Shown here: positions 45,850 to 54,118 of the stretch, piece by piece
How the letters are laid out: every line of letters starts with the position of its first letter
How positions within the stretch are numbered: the stretch's first letter is position 1
Source of the DNA: Ignavibacterium sp.
GTDB lineage: Bacteria; Bacteroidota; Ignavibacteria; Ignavibacteriales; Ignavibacteriaceae
Assembly: GCF_025998815.1 (NCBI RefSeq)
Contig: NZ_AP026678.1
Coordinates: forward strand, 2,108,001 to 2,172,000
DNA length: 64,000 nucleotides
Reading direction: 5' to 3'
The notes under the pieces: generated by a model
Told to the model about the DNA's origin: nothing
The model's database searches: none
The model's input: only the letters and a program-made list of their open reading frames with translations
Translations under genes and position numbers: made by a program

Positions 45850-46728
45850 ATTCATATCAAAAAGAAAAATTACATAATCTGGTTACCTCTGCTTGCAGTA
45901 ATCTTTTGGGGAGCATCTTTTATCGCAACAAAGTTTTTGCTTGAAGAAGTCTCACCTGAAACTATTATTTCACTTCGCTTAATTCTTGCAATAATTTTAC
46001 TAACGATTGTTGCACTAATTACCAAATCTGATTTTTCAATAAATCTGAAAAATCATTTAAGAATATTACTACTTGCTGCTGTGGCCGTTTTTCATTTATG
46101 GATTCAGATTACAGGATTGAAATACACTACCGCAGCCAACACCGGTTGGATTATCGGTACTGCTCCGATTTTTATTGCTTTACTCGGATTTATCTTTCTT
46201 AAAGAAAAACTTAATTCGATAAAAATTTCAGGAATTGTAATTGCTTTTGTGGGACTTTTGCTCTTAGTGGGGAAAGGAAATCCGCTTAACATAGACCTGG
46301 TTAAAAATGTTGGTGATCTGCTTGTTTTGTTCAGTTCATTTACCTGGGGAGTTTATTCAATCATAAATAAAAAAATTTCTTTAAACTATTCACCGTTAAT
46401 GACAATTTTATATCTTTTTATTTTGATGGCACTGATTATAATTCCGTTCAACATAAATAAAAAAGCTGTTGATTCTATCATTCATCTTTCAACAATTGGA
46501 TGGATAAGTATTTTATTTCTGGGATTATTGTGTTCCGGGGTTGCATATGTAATATGGGCTTATTCACTTCGTGAGATGGAATCGGCAAAAGTTGGTGCGT
46601 ATCTTTATCTCGAACCATTTGTTACTGTATTGACAGCGTGGTTATTTCTTAAAGAAGAAATCACCGCATTGATGGTATTAAGTGGTCTGTTAATAATTTT
46701 TGGTGTTTATCTGGTTAATAAGGAATAA
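45850..46728 (+). CDS. EamA/DMT-family transporter without a canonical start codon
   Basis: Ten hydrophobic segments arranged as two EamA repeats. The conserved first helix, WLPLLAVIFWGASFIATKF, is encoded in frame upstream of a TTG at 45937, the first conventional start, which would remove it. The open frame begins after TAG at 45841-45843. The only start-like codons before the helix are ATT (45850) and ATC (45856), with no clear ribosome binding site. The protein would be 292 residues, the family length. Either a rare start is used or the gene lost its ATG. DMT members export metabolites; the substrate is unknown. Confidence 0.75.
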   Translation: MHIKKKNYIIWLPLLAVIFWGASFIATKFLLEEVSPETIISLRLILAIILLTIVALITKSDFSINLKNHLRILLLAAVAVFHLWIQITGLKYTTAANTGWIIGTAPIFIALLGFIFLKEKLNSIKISGIVIAFVGLLLLVGKGNPLNIDLVKNVGDLLVLFSSFTWGVYSIINKKISLNYSPLMTILYLFILMALIIIPFNINKKAVDSIIHLSTIGWISILFLGLLCSGVAYVIWAYSLREMESAKVGAYLYLEPFVTVLTAWLFLKEEITALMVLSGLLIIFGVYLVNKE

Positions 46729-46766
46729 TTATCTTAATATAAGATTTAATATTGGAGTAATATTTT

Positions 46767-47033
46767 ATGATTCTTGACGAAAACAGTAAAAGACCTGAAA
46801 TAGAATATCCCTGCAATTGGGATTATAAAATAATCGGGACTGATGTGGGTGAAATGGTAAAAGTAATTGAGGAAGCTGTTGGAGATTTAACTTACGAAAT
46901 AACTCCTTCAAATATCAGCAAGAAAGGAAATTATTTTAGTTTAAATCTCACAGTATTTGTTCCATCGGAAATTGTGAGAGATATAATTTTCCAAAAAGTT
47001 TCGGCAAGCGCTTTCGTAAAAATTGTGCTGTAA
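46767..47033 (+). CDS. DUF493 (YbeD-like) protein
   Basis: 88 residues. EYPCNWDYKIIGTDVGEM, then SNISKKGNYFSLNLTVFVPS, matches DUF493, a small ferredoxin-fold domain related to the regulatory domain of amino-acid biosynthesis enzymes. Role unknown. It converges with the META gene (3 nt between stops). Confidence 0.85.
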   Translation: MILDENSKRPEIEYPCNWDYKIIGTDVGEMVKVIEEAVGDLTYEITPSNISKKGNYFSLNLTVFVPSEIVRDIIFQKVSASAFVKIVL

Positions 47034-47036
47034 CCT

Positions 47037-47846
47037 TTAATCAACTTTTTTGAATATCATCTTCGTCCCGGAATCAGATTCCAAAACAAGTTTTAACTTT
47101 TCAATTCTGTATGAAAGAGTATTGTTGTTGAGTAACTGACCAACTTTTTCCTCAACAGTCATATCCGGACAAGCCATTTTTGTGGAAATAAGATTCCCAA
47201 AAATGATTTTATTTCCTTTCAAATCTATTGCTCCTAAAATCTGATTACAGCCAGCATGTCCGCTAAATCTCATTTCGCTAAGATTAAATTCAAACATTGG
47301 CAAACCTTTCATCAGATTTTCTTTTTTCAATTCAACATTTGTCATTTCTTCCATTACCCAAATATCGTGCAAACGATAATCATATAAATATTTTCCGCAT
47401 CCGTTGAACTCTGTGAAATCAGTCTCGTTGTTTCTTTTGAAGGCAACACGAACATTATAATCAAACATTTCGCCTGACATATTATCCTGACATTTCACTT
47501 TTGAAATTGTAACTGATAACTCACCGCTTTCAGTTTGTGCTCTGAAATTCGTAACATCCGCATCCTGAGCTTTTATTCCTTTAACAGATGGAGTAACAAT
47601 ATTCAATCCATTCATTTCAGAAAACTTCATTGAGCTATCAAAATCAATTTCTAAAACCCAGTTTGGTTCATTCCCTCTTGCATAAAAATCAATGCCTCTT
47701 AAAAATTTTTCCTGATAGAATGAAGGATTAACTATCTCATCCCCACTAAATTCTGATAATTCAGAATTTTCTTTAATAATCTTTTCCTGGGATGAACAGC
47801 TCAGGAATGATAAAATTGAGATGATTAAACTTAAAACGATTTTCAT
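47037..47846 (-). CDS. Lipoprotein with META (HslJ-like) domain
   Basis: 269 residues from ATG 47846, chosen because GGAG lies 6 nt upstream and a lipoprotein signal starts there (lipobox FLSC, Cys17). The middle has a beta-rich part with FYARGNEPNWVLEIDFD, the pattern of DUF3298/heat-shock-type lipoproteins. The C-terminal 100 residues form a META domain with LSEMRFSGHAGCNQILGAI and TKMACPDM. HslJ-like proteins are linked to novobiocin and stress tolerance; function here is unknown. Confidence 0.8.
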   Translation of the reverse strand: MKIVLSLIISILSFLSCSSQEKIIKENSELSEFSGDEIVNPSFYQEKFLRGIDFYARGNEPNWVLEIDFDSSMKFSEMNGLNIVTPSVKGIKAQDADVTNFRAQTESGELSVTISKVKCQDNMSGEMFDYNVRVAFKRNNETDFTEFNGCGKYLYDYRLHDIWVMEEMTNVELKKENLMKGLPMFEFNLSEMRFSGHAGCNQILGAIDLKGNKIIFGNLISTKMACPDMTVEEKVGQLLNNNTLSYRIEKLKLVLESDSGTKMIFKKVD

Positions 47847-48000
47847 TGTTAACTCCATGTTTCTTAAGACAAATTTAATTAAGATAGGTGAAATTTTATT
47901 GCTCAATATTCGGTGTGGAAATTATGTCTTTGAAGGATAAAATTTTCAGATGTTTTGCTTTCTATAATAAGAACGGAAAAAGATTTGAGAAGTTCACTAA

Positions 48001-48038
48001 AAGAAAAAGGGACCATTCCACAAGTGGAATAATCCCTT
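48001..48038 (-). terminator. Rho-independent terminator of trxA
   Basis: On the minus strand: AAGGGA, TT, ATTCCAC, loop TT, GTGGAAT, GG, TCCCTT, then TTTCTTTT. It lies about 28 nt after the trxA stop. Confidence 0.85.
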
Positions 48039-48065
48039 CTCTCAGGGGGCATCTATGAAACAAAC

Positions 48066-48428
48066 TTAAGCTGCTTGTGTTAAAAGCTCTTTTTCGATTG
48101 CCTGTTTTAAAGCCTCTTTTGGTAGTGCACCTACAGCCATTTTCGGTTGACCATCAACAGGAATGAATAACAATGAAGGAATACTTCTGATTCCAAAAAC
48201 TGCTCCAAGTTCCTGCTCTTCATCTGTATTTACTTTATAAACTTTAATCTTTCCTTCATATTCTTCGGAAAGTTCTTCGAGAATCGGTCCAACCATTCTG
48301 CAGGGACCACACCACGGAGCCCAGAAATCAATCAATGCAGGTAATTCACCCTGATATTTCCATTCCTGATTTTTTTCGTAATCGAAAACTTTTTCTAAAA
48401 ATGTTTCCTTTGTTAAATGTTCAGTCAT
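48066..48428 (-). CDS. trxA: Thioredoxin
   Basis: 120 residues. FWAPWCGPCRMVGPIL gives the active Cys40 and Cys43; GAVFGIRSIPSLLFIP contains the cis-Pro. It reduces disulphides in the cytoplasm. It follows the DUF302 gene on the same strand but with a 97-bp gap and ends at its own terminator. Confidence 0.95.
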   Translation of the reverse strand: MTEHLTKETFLEKVFDYEKNQEWKYQGELPALIDFWAPWCGPCRMVGPILEELSEEYEGKIKVYKVNTDEEQELGAVFGIRSIPSLLFIPVDGQPKMAVGALPKEALKQAIEKELLTQAA

Positions 48429-48525
48429 TGTATTATTGCCTTTCTTAAATTATAAGTTCTTAGATTTATTAAAATCCAATCAGTATGATGATAAACCTGA
48501 AAGAAAGTTTCAAAGTTCGGAATTT

Positions 48526-48909
48526 CTACACTGCCCGGAGAACTTTTTCAAGCTTTTTCTTTACTTCCTCGGCAACCGGCTTCATATCCGGATTTTCAAT
48601 TATATGGGTCATAATCATAGGATCAAATACGGAAACTACTGACTTCCCTTCTTTTTCGTAAACTATCACATTACATGGTAAAAGAAGTCCCAATTCTTCC
48701 TCTGCCTGAAGTGCCTGATGAGCCAGTGGCGGATTGCAGGCACCAAGTATGGTATATTTTTTAAAGTCTACATTAAGTTTGTTCTTCAAAGTTTCTTTTA
48801 CATCAATTGTTGTAAGAACTCCGAAGCCCTCTTTCTTAAGTTCATCGGTAACTCTCTGAATTGCTTCTTCAAAAGCATAATTTGTTGTTTTTGAAAATCC
48901 GTATTTCAT
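48526..48909 (-). CDS. DUF302 protein
   Basis: 127 residues. MKYGFSKTTNYAFEEAIQRV, then LKKEGFGVLTTIDVKETLK and YTILGACNPPLAHQAL; the last contains the conserved GACNP motif of DUF302. The role is unknown; the family is often near sulphur or electron-transfer genes. It is the third gene of the rhodanese set, starting 2 nt after the DUF6132-like gene. Confidence 0.85.
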   Translation of the reverse strand: MKYGFSKTTNYAFEEAIQRVTDELKKEGFGVLTTIDVKETLKNKLNVDFKKYTILGACNPPLAHQALQAEEELGLLLPCNVIVYEKEGKSVVSVFDPMIMTHIIENPDMKPVAEEVKKKLEKVLRAV

Positions 48910-48911
48910 TT

Positions 48912-49142
48912 CTAAACCTCGTTTGATTTTTCTTTATTTTGTTTTGGTTTCTGTTTCCAGTTTGTTAAAAGTAATCCGATTGCCCCACCCCACAACATGC
49001 TGGTGTAAGGATTTCCGGTTATCGGACAACCGCGATTACAACCAACATAGTAATAGTAGAGATATCCACCAACAAGTCCGGCAACAGTTGGCAGAATCAA
49101 TTTTGCCCGGCGTTTTATTATTTCAAACCTGCTTTGTTCCAA
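48912..49142 (-). CDS. Small membrane protein, DUF6132-like
   Basis: 76 residues. One or two hydrophobic segments with GLVGGYLYYYYVGCNRGCPI and SNPY-like TGNPYTSMLWGG. The pair of Cys in CNRGC and the ITxNPY pattern resemble DUF6132. The function is unknown. It overlaps the end of the rhodanese gene by 25 nt. Confidence 0.6.
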   Translation of the reverse strand: MEQSRFEIIKRRAKLILPTVAGLVGGYLYYYYVGCNRGCPITGNPYTSMLWGGAIGLLLTNWKQKPKQNKEKSNEV

Positions 49143-49507
49143 TAAATTATTCCTCCTTTAAGATTTGCAGAATTATATCCGAGTTTACGGAGTTTAGATG
49201 CAGCAATCAGACTTCGGTTGCCAGTTCTGCAGTAACAAACTATTTCTTTGTCTTTAAATTTAAGAAGCTCTTTTTTATTGGTTCCCAAATCATAATGCGG
49301 AATATGAAACGAACCTTTTATGTAATCCTGTTTTCTTTCCTGCGGAGTTCGTACATCAAGTAGAATTACATTTTTATCTTTTTTTAATTTTTCAGCCAAC
49401 TCTGCAGGCGAATAATTCTTAACCGAAAGATAAAGATAGACTTTTCTTGCGATGTAAAGAATCAATAAAGCCAAAAGACCATAAAAGAATATTTGCGAAG
49501 CGTCCAT
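49118..49507 (-). CDS. Membrane-anchored rhodanese-domain protein
   Basis: 129 residues. An N-terminal transmembrane helix (about 6-28) is followed by a rhodanese domain with LLDVRTPQERKQDYIKGSFH and the catalytic Cys93 in YCRTGNRS. It would carry sulphane sulphur as a persulphide. With the DUF6132, DUF302 and thioredoxin genes it suggests a sulphur-relay or redox cluster. Its promoter must lie in 49508-49600. Confidence 0.88.
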   Translation of the reverse strand: MDASQIFFYGLLALLILYIARKVYLYLSVKNYSPAELAEKLKKDKNVILLDVRTPQERKQDYIKGSFHIPHYDLGTNKKELLKFKDKEIVCYCRTGNRSLIAASKLRKLGYNSANLKGGIIYWNKAGLK

Positions 49508-49648
49508 AAAACTTTCGGATTAGTTATTTAATACGCTGCGAAGATAAAATTTGTTGAACTTGCAAGCTATGTTAAAAGCGTAACACAAACATTAAATCAC
49601 ACTGGAGTTTGACAGAATGACTTATAAATTGCTCGTGTATTTCTTCAA

Positions 49649-49703
49649 CGACTTTGGAGTGACTTTTCAGTGACTTTGCACTGACTTTAAAGTGAAGATG
49701 GAG
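49649..49703. repeat. Five tandem 11-bp repeats (TGACTTTnnAG)
   Basis: CGACTTTGGAG, TGACTTTTCAG, TGACTTTGCAC, TGACTTTAAAG and TGAAGATGGAG follow each other without gaps. Period 11 is close to one helical turn, so the TGACTTT boxes face the same side of the DNA. It lies 142 bp upstream of the rhodanese start and about 220 bp beyond the tracrRNA 3' end. Iteron-like or cooperative protein binding is possible; no ORF crosses it. Confidence 0.7.
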
Positions 49704-49758
49704 ATATACGAAAAAAGTCAAAGAAAATGAGGTTTTTAAAATTCCTAAAACAATTGTA

Positions 49759-49786
49759 CTGACAAATTGTCAGCTATGAAAATAGC
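49759..49786. promoter_or_regulatory. Palindrome and adjacent GAAA-loop hairpin upstream of the CRISPR locus
   Basis: CTGACAA-A-TTGTCAG (49759-49773) is a perfect 7-bp inverted repeat around one base, like an operator. It is followed directly by GCTAT-GAAA-ATAGC (49773-49786), a 5-bp stem with a GNRA-type loop. Neither has a T run. Function unknown. Confidence 0.4.
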
Positions 49787-49849
49787 ATAAACAGATTATG
49801 GAAATTTAAAACTTTAGTAATTATTTTGTGAAAGAATATTTGAGGATAT

Positions 49850-49927
49850 ATGGGGAAACAATTAATTAAAAAATTCCTTCCGAAAATCTTTCCGCAAAAA
49901 AGGAATGCCGAGTTGGTGGTTAAGTAA
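49850..49927 (+). CDS. Possible 25-residue basic peptide ORF
   Basis: ATG 49850 to TAA 49925-49927 encodes MGKQLIKKFLPKIFPQKRNA then ELVVK, basic and amphipathic. GAGG lies 4 nt before the ATG, closer than usual. The stop overlaps the U tract of the tracrRNA terminator on the opposite strand. It may be chance. Confidence 0.2.
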   Translation: MGKQLIKKFLPKIFPQKRNAELVVK

Positions 49928-50029
49928 TAAAAAGCCCCACGGGGTACGCGGGGCTTAAGAATTATTCTTCGGCTTATAGCCTTATTGTGGTAAGATTTCG
50001 TAGCAAACTTAAAATTTTTAAAACAATAA
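49926..50029 (-). ncRNA. tracrRNA of the type II-C CRISPR system
   Basis: On the minus strand 50029-49984 is an anti-repeat. Its last 16 nt pair with the first 16 nt of the CRISPR repeat (minus orientation) at 14 positions, including one G-U, with a 2-nt internal loop; the far end (about 50027-50015) also matches the other repeat end with one gap. Then comes AAGGCTATAAGCC (stem GGCT/AGCC, the nexus hairpin), GAAGAATAATTC, and a terminator AAGCCCC...GGGGCTT with TTTTTATT. The gene is divergent from cas9, whose ATG is 31 nt beyond the anti-repeat. The 5' end and promoter are not fixed; the promoter must overlap the start of cas9. Confidence 0.88.
49928..49957 (-). terminator. tracrRNA terminator
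   Basis: Minus strand: AAGCCCC, inner GCGTACCCCGT, GGGGCTT, then TTTATTACTT. It is GC-rich in an AT-rich context and forms the 3' end of the tracrRNA. Confidence 0.88.
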
Positions 50030-50059
50030 TTCAAGTATTAAAAAAATATTGAGGGAATT

Positions 50060-53000
50060 ATGAAAAAAGTATTAGGAATTGATCTTGGGACCAATTCAAT
50101 AGGTTGGTCAATTCGTGAAATTAATTCTTCTGAAAATCAAATAGTTGATAAAGGAGTTCTAACTTTCGAAAAAGGGGTTGGTGAAGATCAGGGTAGAGAA
50201 GTACCACTTGTTCAAAAAAGAACAGAGTGCAGAAGCAAGAGAAGAAACTACCAAGCAAAAAAATACAGAAAGCAGGAATTGCTTGAAACATTAATATTAA
50301 ATGAACCAAGACTTTGCCCCCTAACAATGGAAGAATTAAATGGGTGGAGAAATTATGAAAAAGGGAGAGAAAGAACCTACCCTCAATCTGAAATATTTAT
50401 TAATTGGTTAAGACTTGATTTTGATGGTGATGGTAAATCAGATTATATAAACCCTTACCAACTCAGAAAAGAGGCATCAGAAAAGAAGTTAGATAATGCT
50501 TATGCACTCGGGAGAGTCTTTTATCATATGGTACAAAGAAGAGGCTTTAAAGGAAGAGATGAAGAGGAATCAAAAACAATTTTAGAGGGAAGCAAGGAAA
50601 AAGAAACCGTTGGAGCCAGTGAAATTCAAAAAATTATGGCAGAAGAAAATACGACTTTAGGTGGTGCATTATTTTTGGCCCGTGAAAAATATAATAAAAG
50701 AATACGCAATCGTTATAATCTTAGAACAGATGTTGAAGCAGAATTAAAAAGAATTTGTAAAGTACAAGACATTGATGAGAATGGTGAACTTTTTCGAAAA
50801 CTATACAAATCTATAGTTTGGCAACGACCTTTAAGGACTCAAAAAGGGAACGTTGGAAGATGCACACTTGAACCTTCAAAACCTCGATGCCCGGTTAGTC
50901 ATCCATTATATGAAGAATATAGAATGTGGAGTTTTATAAATAATATTAGGGTTCAATCAACACAAGCAATAGATAATAAAAGCGCGCCACTTAATAATGA
51001 GCAGAAAACAATTATTCTTCAAAATGTATTCTTTGGAAAGAAAAAGAATAAAGATGGTTTTGAATTCAAAGAGATAATTAAAGCACTGGATAAAAAAGGA
51101 AATACGCTTGGATTTAACTTTAAACCTTATATAATGGTTTCAGGTTGTCCAATAACTTTTTCACTTAAAGAAATATTTAATTGTGAACTTTCAGAAATAA
51201 AAGTACCACATAAGCCGAATGAAAAAAGAAAAGGTAAAAAGGATTATTATGATTATAACGATTTATGGCATGCTCTTTTTACTTTCGATAGTAAAGAAAA
51301 ACTTGAAATCTTCGCAAAAGAAAAACTTAATCTTGATGATGAAAAAGCTAAAGCATTTAGCAAGATTCGTATGCCTAAGGGTTATGCAAGTTTAAGTCTG
51401 AACGCTATTTCTAAAATACTTCCATATTTACGCATGGGATTTATTTATTCTGAAGCTGTTTTTCTGGCTAATCTACCAAAGGTGTTCGGAAGAAAACTAA
51501 ATGATGCTGAAATAAATAAAATAGCCGAGGGCATTCGGTTGCAAATGAAATTGCATAAACGAATTCGAGAAGAACTTGGTATTGTTAATAGTTTAATTGC
51601 CGATTACTTAAACAAACCTCTTGAAGAACAAACCGGGAGATATCCGGGTTACATTTTGATAAATAAAGATAAAGAGGAAATTGAACAAAAAATTATTGAG
51701 TATTTAGGAAATAAAAGATGGAACGAATTAGATTCAGAAAGGAAATTAGAAATAAAACAAAATGTTGAAAAAAAGTATCAAGAGTTTCTACAAACACCTA
51801 AGAATACCGAAATGAAACTTCTTTATCATAAACCACTAAGACTTGACGATTTAATAAAAGATTACTTAAAGAATGAATGGAAAGTAGAAGAGGCAAATCT
51901 TAAATATCTATATCATCCGTCAGAGACAGATTTGTATCCTCCTGCAAAAGAAAAAGAGGGTAAAAAATATTTAGGAGATCCAGTACCTATAAGCCGGGGA
52001 TTTAAAAATCCTATGGCACTAAAAACATTACATCATCTTAAACATCTTATAAATTATCTTATTAAGAAAGGTAAGATTGATGAAGAAACAAGAGTTGTTG
52101 TTGAAATTGCACGTGAATTGAATGATGCAAATAAAAGAAAAGCAATAGAAAGATGGCAGAGAGATCGCGAAAAGCAAAACCAGGAATTTGCAAAAGCAAT
52201 TAAAGAGTTCGTAGAAAAAGAAAATATTACAATGGAAATTACAGATGAGCTAATTGATAAATATAGGTTATGGATGGAGCAAGAACACCTATGTATTTAC
52301 ACCGGTAAAATTATTTCGCTAACAGAAATTTTCGATGGTACTAAATTCGATTTTGAACATACCATCCCCGCAGATATTTCTTTTGATAACGAACTTAAAA
52401 ACCTTACAGTCGCAGATTCTTTTTATAATCGACAAATAAAACAAAAGAAAATACCTTCTGAACTTCCCAACTACGAAAGTGATGTCAAAATAGATGGCAT
52501 AATATATACTGCAATAAAACCGCGACTTAAATTTATGGAAGAAAAAGTAGAACATTTCAAAAAACAAGTTGAGTTTTGGAAAAAAGAGGCGAAGAAAGCA
52601 CAAACCAAAGATAGAAAGGATCAATGCATTCAGAATCGACATTACAATCAATTTGAATTAGATTATTGGTTTAAGAAACTTGACACTTTTACAATTAAAG
52701 AATACAAGCCTCAATGGCGCAATAGTCAATTGCGTGATACGCAGATTATTACAAAATATGCCCTTCATTATTTGAAAACCGTATTTGATAAAGTAGAAGC
52801 ACAAAAAGGAAACGTGGTCGCTGAGTTTCGTAAAATATTTAATGTTGGATTTGAAAAAGAGAGGTCAAAACATACACACCATGCGATTGATGCAGCTGTG
52901 CTTACATTAATCCCTCCTCCAACCATACGAGACAGATTATTAAAAGAACATTTCGCTGCAATGGAAAATAATATTCAGTTTCACTCTAAACCTATTAACT

Positions 53001-54118
53001 GGAATAATTTTAATCCTTCAACTATCCTGGAAATTGAAAATAATACTTTAGTAAATTATATCGCACAAGATAGAACATTAGTCCCGGCAAAAAAGATTGT
53101 AAGAAAACGTGGAAAGATTCAATATGTTAAAGAAAAATTAGCGAATGGTACGTGGCAATATAAACTTGATGAAAACGGAAATCGAATTCCTTTAATCGCA
53201 AAAGGCGATAGCATTCGTGGCCAACTTCACAAAGAAACTTTTTATGGAGCAATAAAAGAAAATTCAAATGAAGATTTAACATTTGTTATAAAAAAGCCAA
53301 TTAAAGATTTTAAATCCGAAAAAGAGTTGGAAGATATAGTTGATCCAATTATTAAGGAAGTTTTGCTAAAAACTGTTACTGAAAGAATCAAGAATGGAAA
53401 ATCATTTAAAGAAGCAATTACAGAGCCAATCTGGATGATTGATAATAATGGCAACCCCAAGAAAACAGATAAGAATGGCAATAACCTTTTACCTATCCGG
53501 CACATAAGATGTAGAGCACGAGCTGGCAGAGGTTATTTCACAAAAGCACTCAAACTAAAAGAGCACATTTTCAAATCTGAACAAGAGCACAAGCAATGGT
53601 ATTATGTACAGAATGAGATTAATTATTTATTTCTTATATATGAAAATGAAACCGATGGAAAAGTTTCAAGAACTTATGATATTATCAACTTACTAGACTT
53701 AGTAAAGATTGGAATAAAAGATTCAAATGAACTATATCAGCTTTCATCATTTAAAACAAAAGAAAAAGGGCAAGGAAAGAAGAAAACATTATATAAACTC
53801 AAACAAATATTAAAAGTTGGACAAAGAGTTTTATTCTGGAAAGAAACTCCTGAAGAATTATTTGACTTAGAAAAGAAAAAATTACTTATGCGATTGTATA
53901 AAATTTACAAGTTTAATGAAATCTCTAAAACTGCTTATGTTTATCTTAAATATCATAATGAAGCGAGACTTGATAATGAATTACCTGATGCAGAAAAAAA
54001 TTTTTTAGATGGAGTGTACCAACCTTTATTAGCATTAACTCCAGATAAATTAAATTGTTGTTTTGAAGGCATAGATTTTGACATAATGCCAGATGGAGAA
54101 ATTATTATGAAAAGATGA
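50060..54118 (+). CDS. cas9: Cas9, type II-C
   Basis: 1352 residues, in the size range of Bacteroidetes-type II-C Cas9 and larger than the compact Neisseria/Campylobacter forms. RuvC-I GIDLGTNSIGW (Asp8); Arg-rich bridge helix about 52-80; REC lobe to about 640; RuvC-II VVVEIARELN (Glu682); HNH domain with CIYTGK (Cys745), DFEH (Asp764, His767) and NLTVADSFYNR (Asn790); RuvC-III HHAIDAAV (His941, Asp944); phosphate-lock/WED motif GQLHKETFYG (about 1054-1063); C-terminal PAM-interacting region. All catalytic residues are present, so both DNA strands should be cut. GAGGG lies 6 nt before the ATG. It overlaps cas1 by 4 nt. No csn2 or cas4 is present, which places it in II-C. The PAM cannot be read from the sequence. 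Confidence 0.97.
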   Translation: MKKVLGIDLGTNSIGWSIREINSSENQIVDKGVLTFEKGVGEDQGREVPLVQKRTECRSKRRNYQAKKYRKQELLETLILNEPRLCPLTMEELNGWRNYEKGRERTYPQSEIFINWLRLDFDGDGKSDYINPYQLRKEASEKKLDNAYALGRVFYHMVQRRGFKGRDEEESKTILEGSKEKETVGASEIQKIMAEENTTLGGALFLAREKYNKRIRNRYNLRTDVEAELKRICKVQDIDENGELFRKLYKSIVWQRPLRTQKGNVGRCTLEPSKPRCPVSHPLYEEYRMWSFINNIRVQSTQAIDNKSAPLNNEQKTIILQNVFFGKKKNKDGFEFKEIIKALDKKGNTLGFNFKPYIMVSGCPITFSLKEIFNCELSEIKVPHKPNEKRKGKKDYYDYNDLWHALFTFDSKEKLEIFAKEKLNLDDEKAKAFSKIRMPKGYASLSLNAISKILPYLRMGFIYSEAVFLANLPKVFGRKLNDAEINKIAEGIRLQMKLHKRIREELGIVNSLIADYLNKPLEEQTGRYPGYILINKDKEEIEQKIIEYLGNKRWNELDSERKLEIKQNVEKKYQEFLQTPKNTEMKLLYHKPLRLDDLIKDYLKNEWKVEEANLKYLYHPSETDLYPPAKEKEGKKYLGDPVPISRGFKNPMALKTLHHLKHLINYLIKKGKIDEETRVVVEIARELNDANKRKAIERWQRDREKQNQEFAKAIKEFVEKENITMEITDELIDKYRLWMEQEHLCIYTGKIISLTEIFDGTKFDFEHTIPADISFDNELKNLTVADSFYNRQIKQKKIPSELPNYESDVKIDGIIYTAIKPRLKFMEEKVEHFKKQVEFWKKEAKKAQTKDRKDQCIQNRHYNQFELDYWFKKLDTFTIKEYKPQWRNSQLRDTQIITKYALHYLKTVFDKVEAQKGNVVAEFRKIFNVGFEKERSKHTHHAIDAAVLTLIPPPTIRDRLLKEHFAAMENNIQFHSKPINWNNFNPSTILEIENNTLVNYIAQDRTLVPAKKIVRKRGKIQYVKEKLANGTWQYKLDENGNRIPLIAKGDSIRGQLHKETFYGAIKENSNEDLTFVIKKPIKDFKSEKELEDIVDPIIKEVLLKTVTERIKNGKSFKEAITEPIWMIDNNGNPKKTDKNGNNLLPIRHIRCRARAGRGYFTKALKLKEHIFKSEQEHKQWYYVQNEINYLFLIYENETDGKVSRTYDIINLLDLVKIGIKDSNELYQLSSFKTKEKGQGKKKTLYKLKQILKVGQRVLFWKETPEELFDLEKKKLLMRLYKIYKFNEISKTAYVYLKYHNEARLDNELPDAEKNFLDGVYQPLLALTPDKLNCCFEGIDFDIMPDGEIIMKR

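Noticed and set aside
49508-49648. An additional gene between the rhodanese gene and the 11-bp repeats
   Set aside because: No frame with a start, ribosome binding site and protein-like content was found on either strand.
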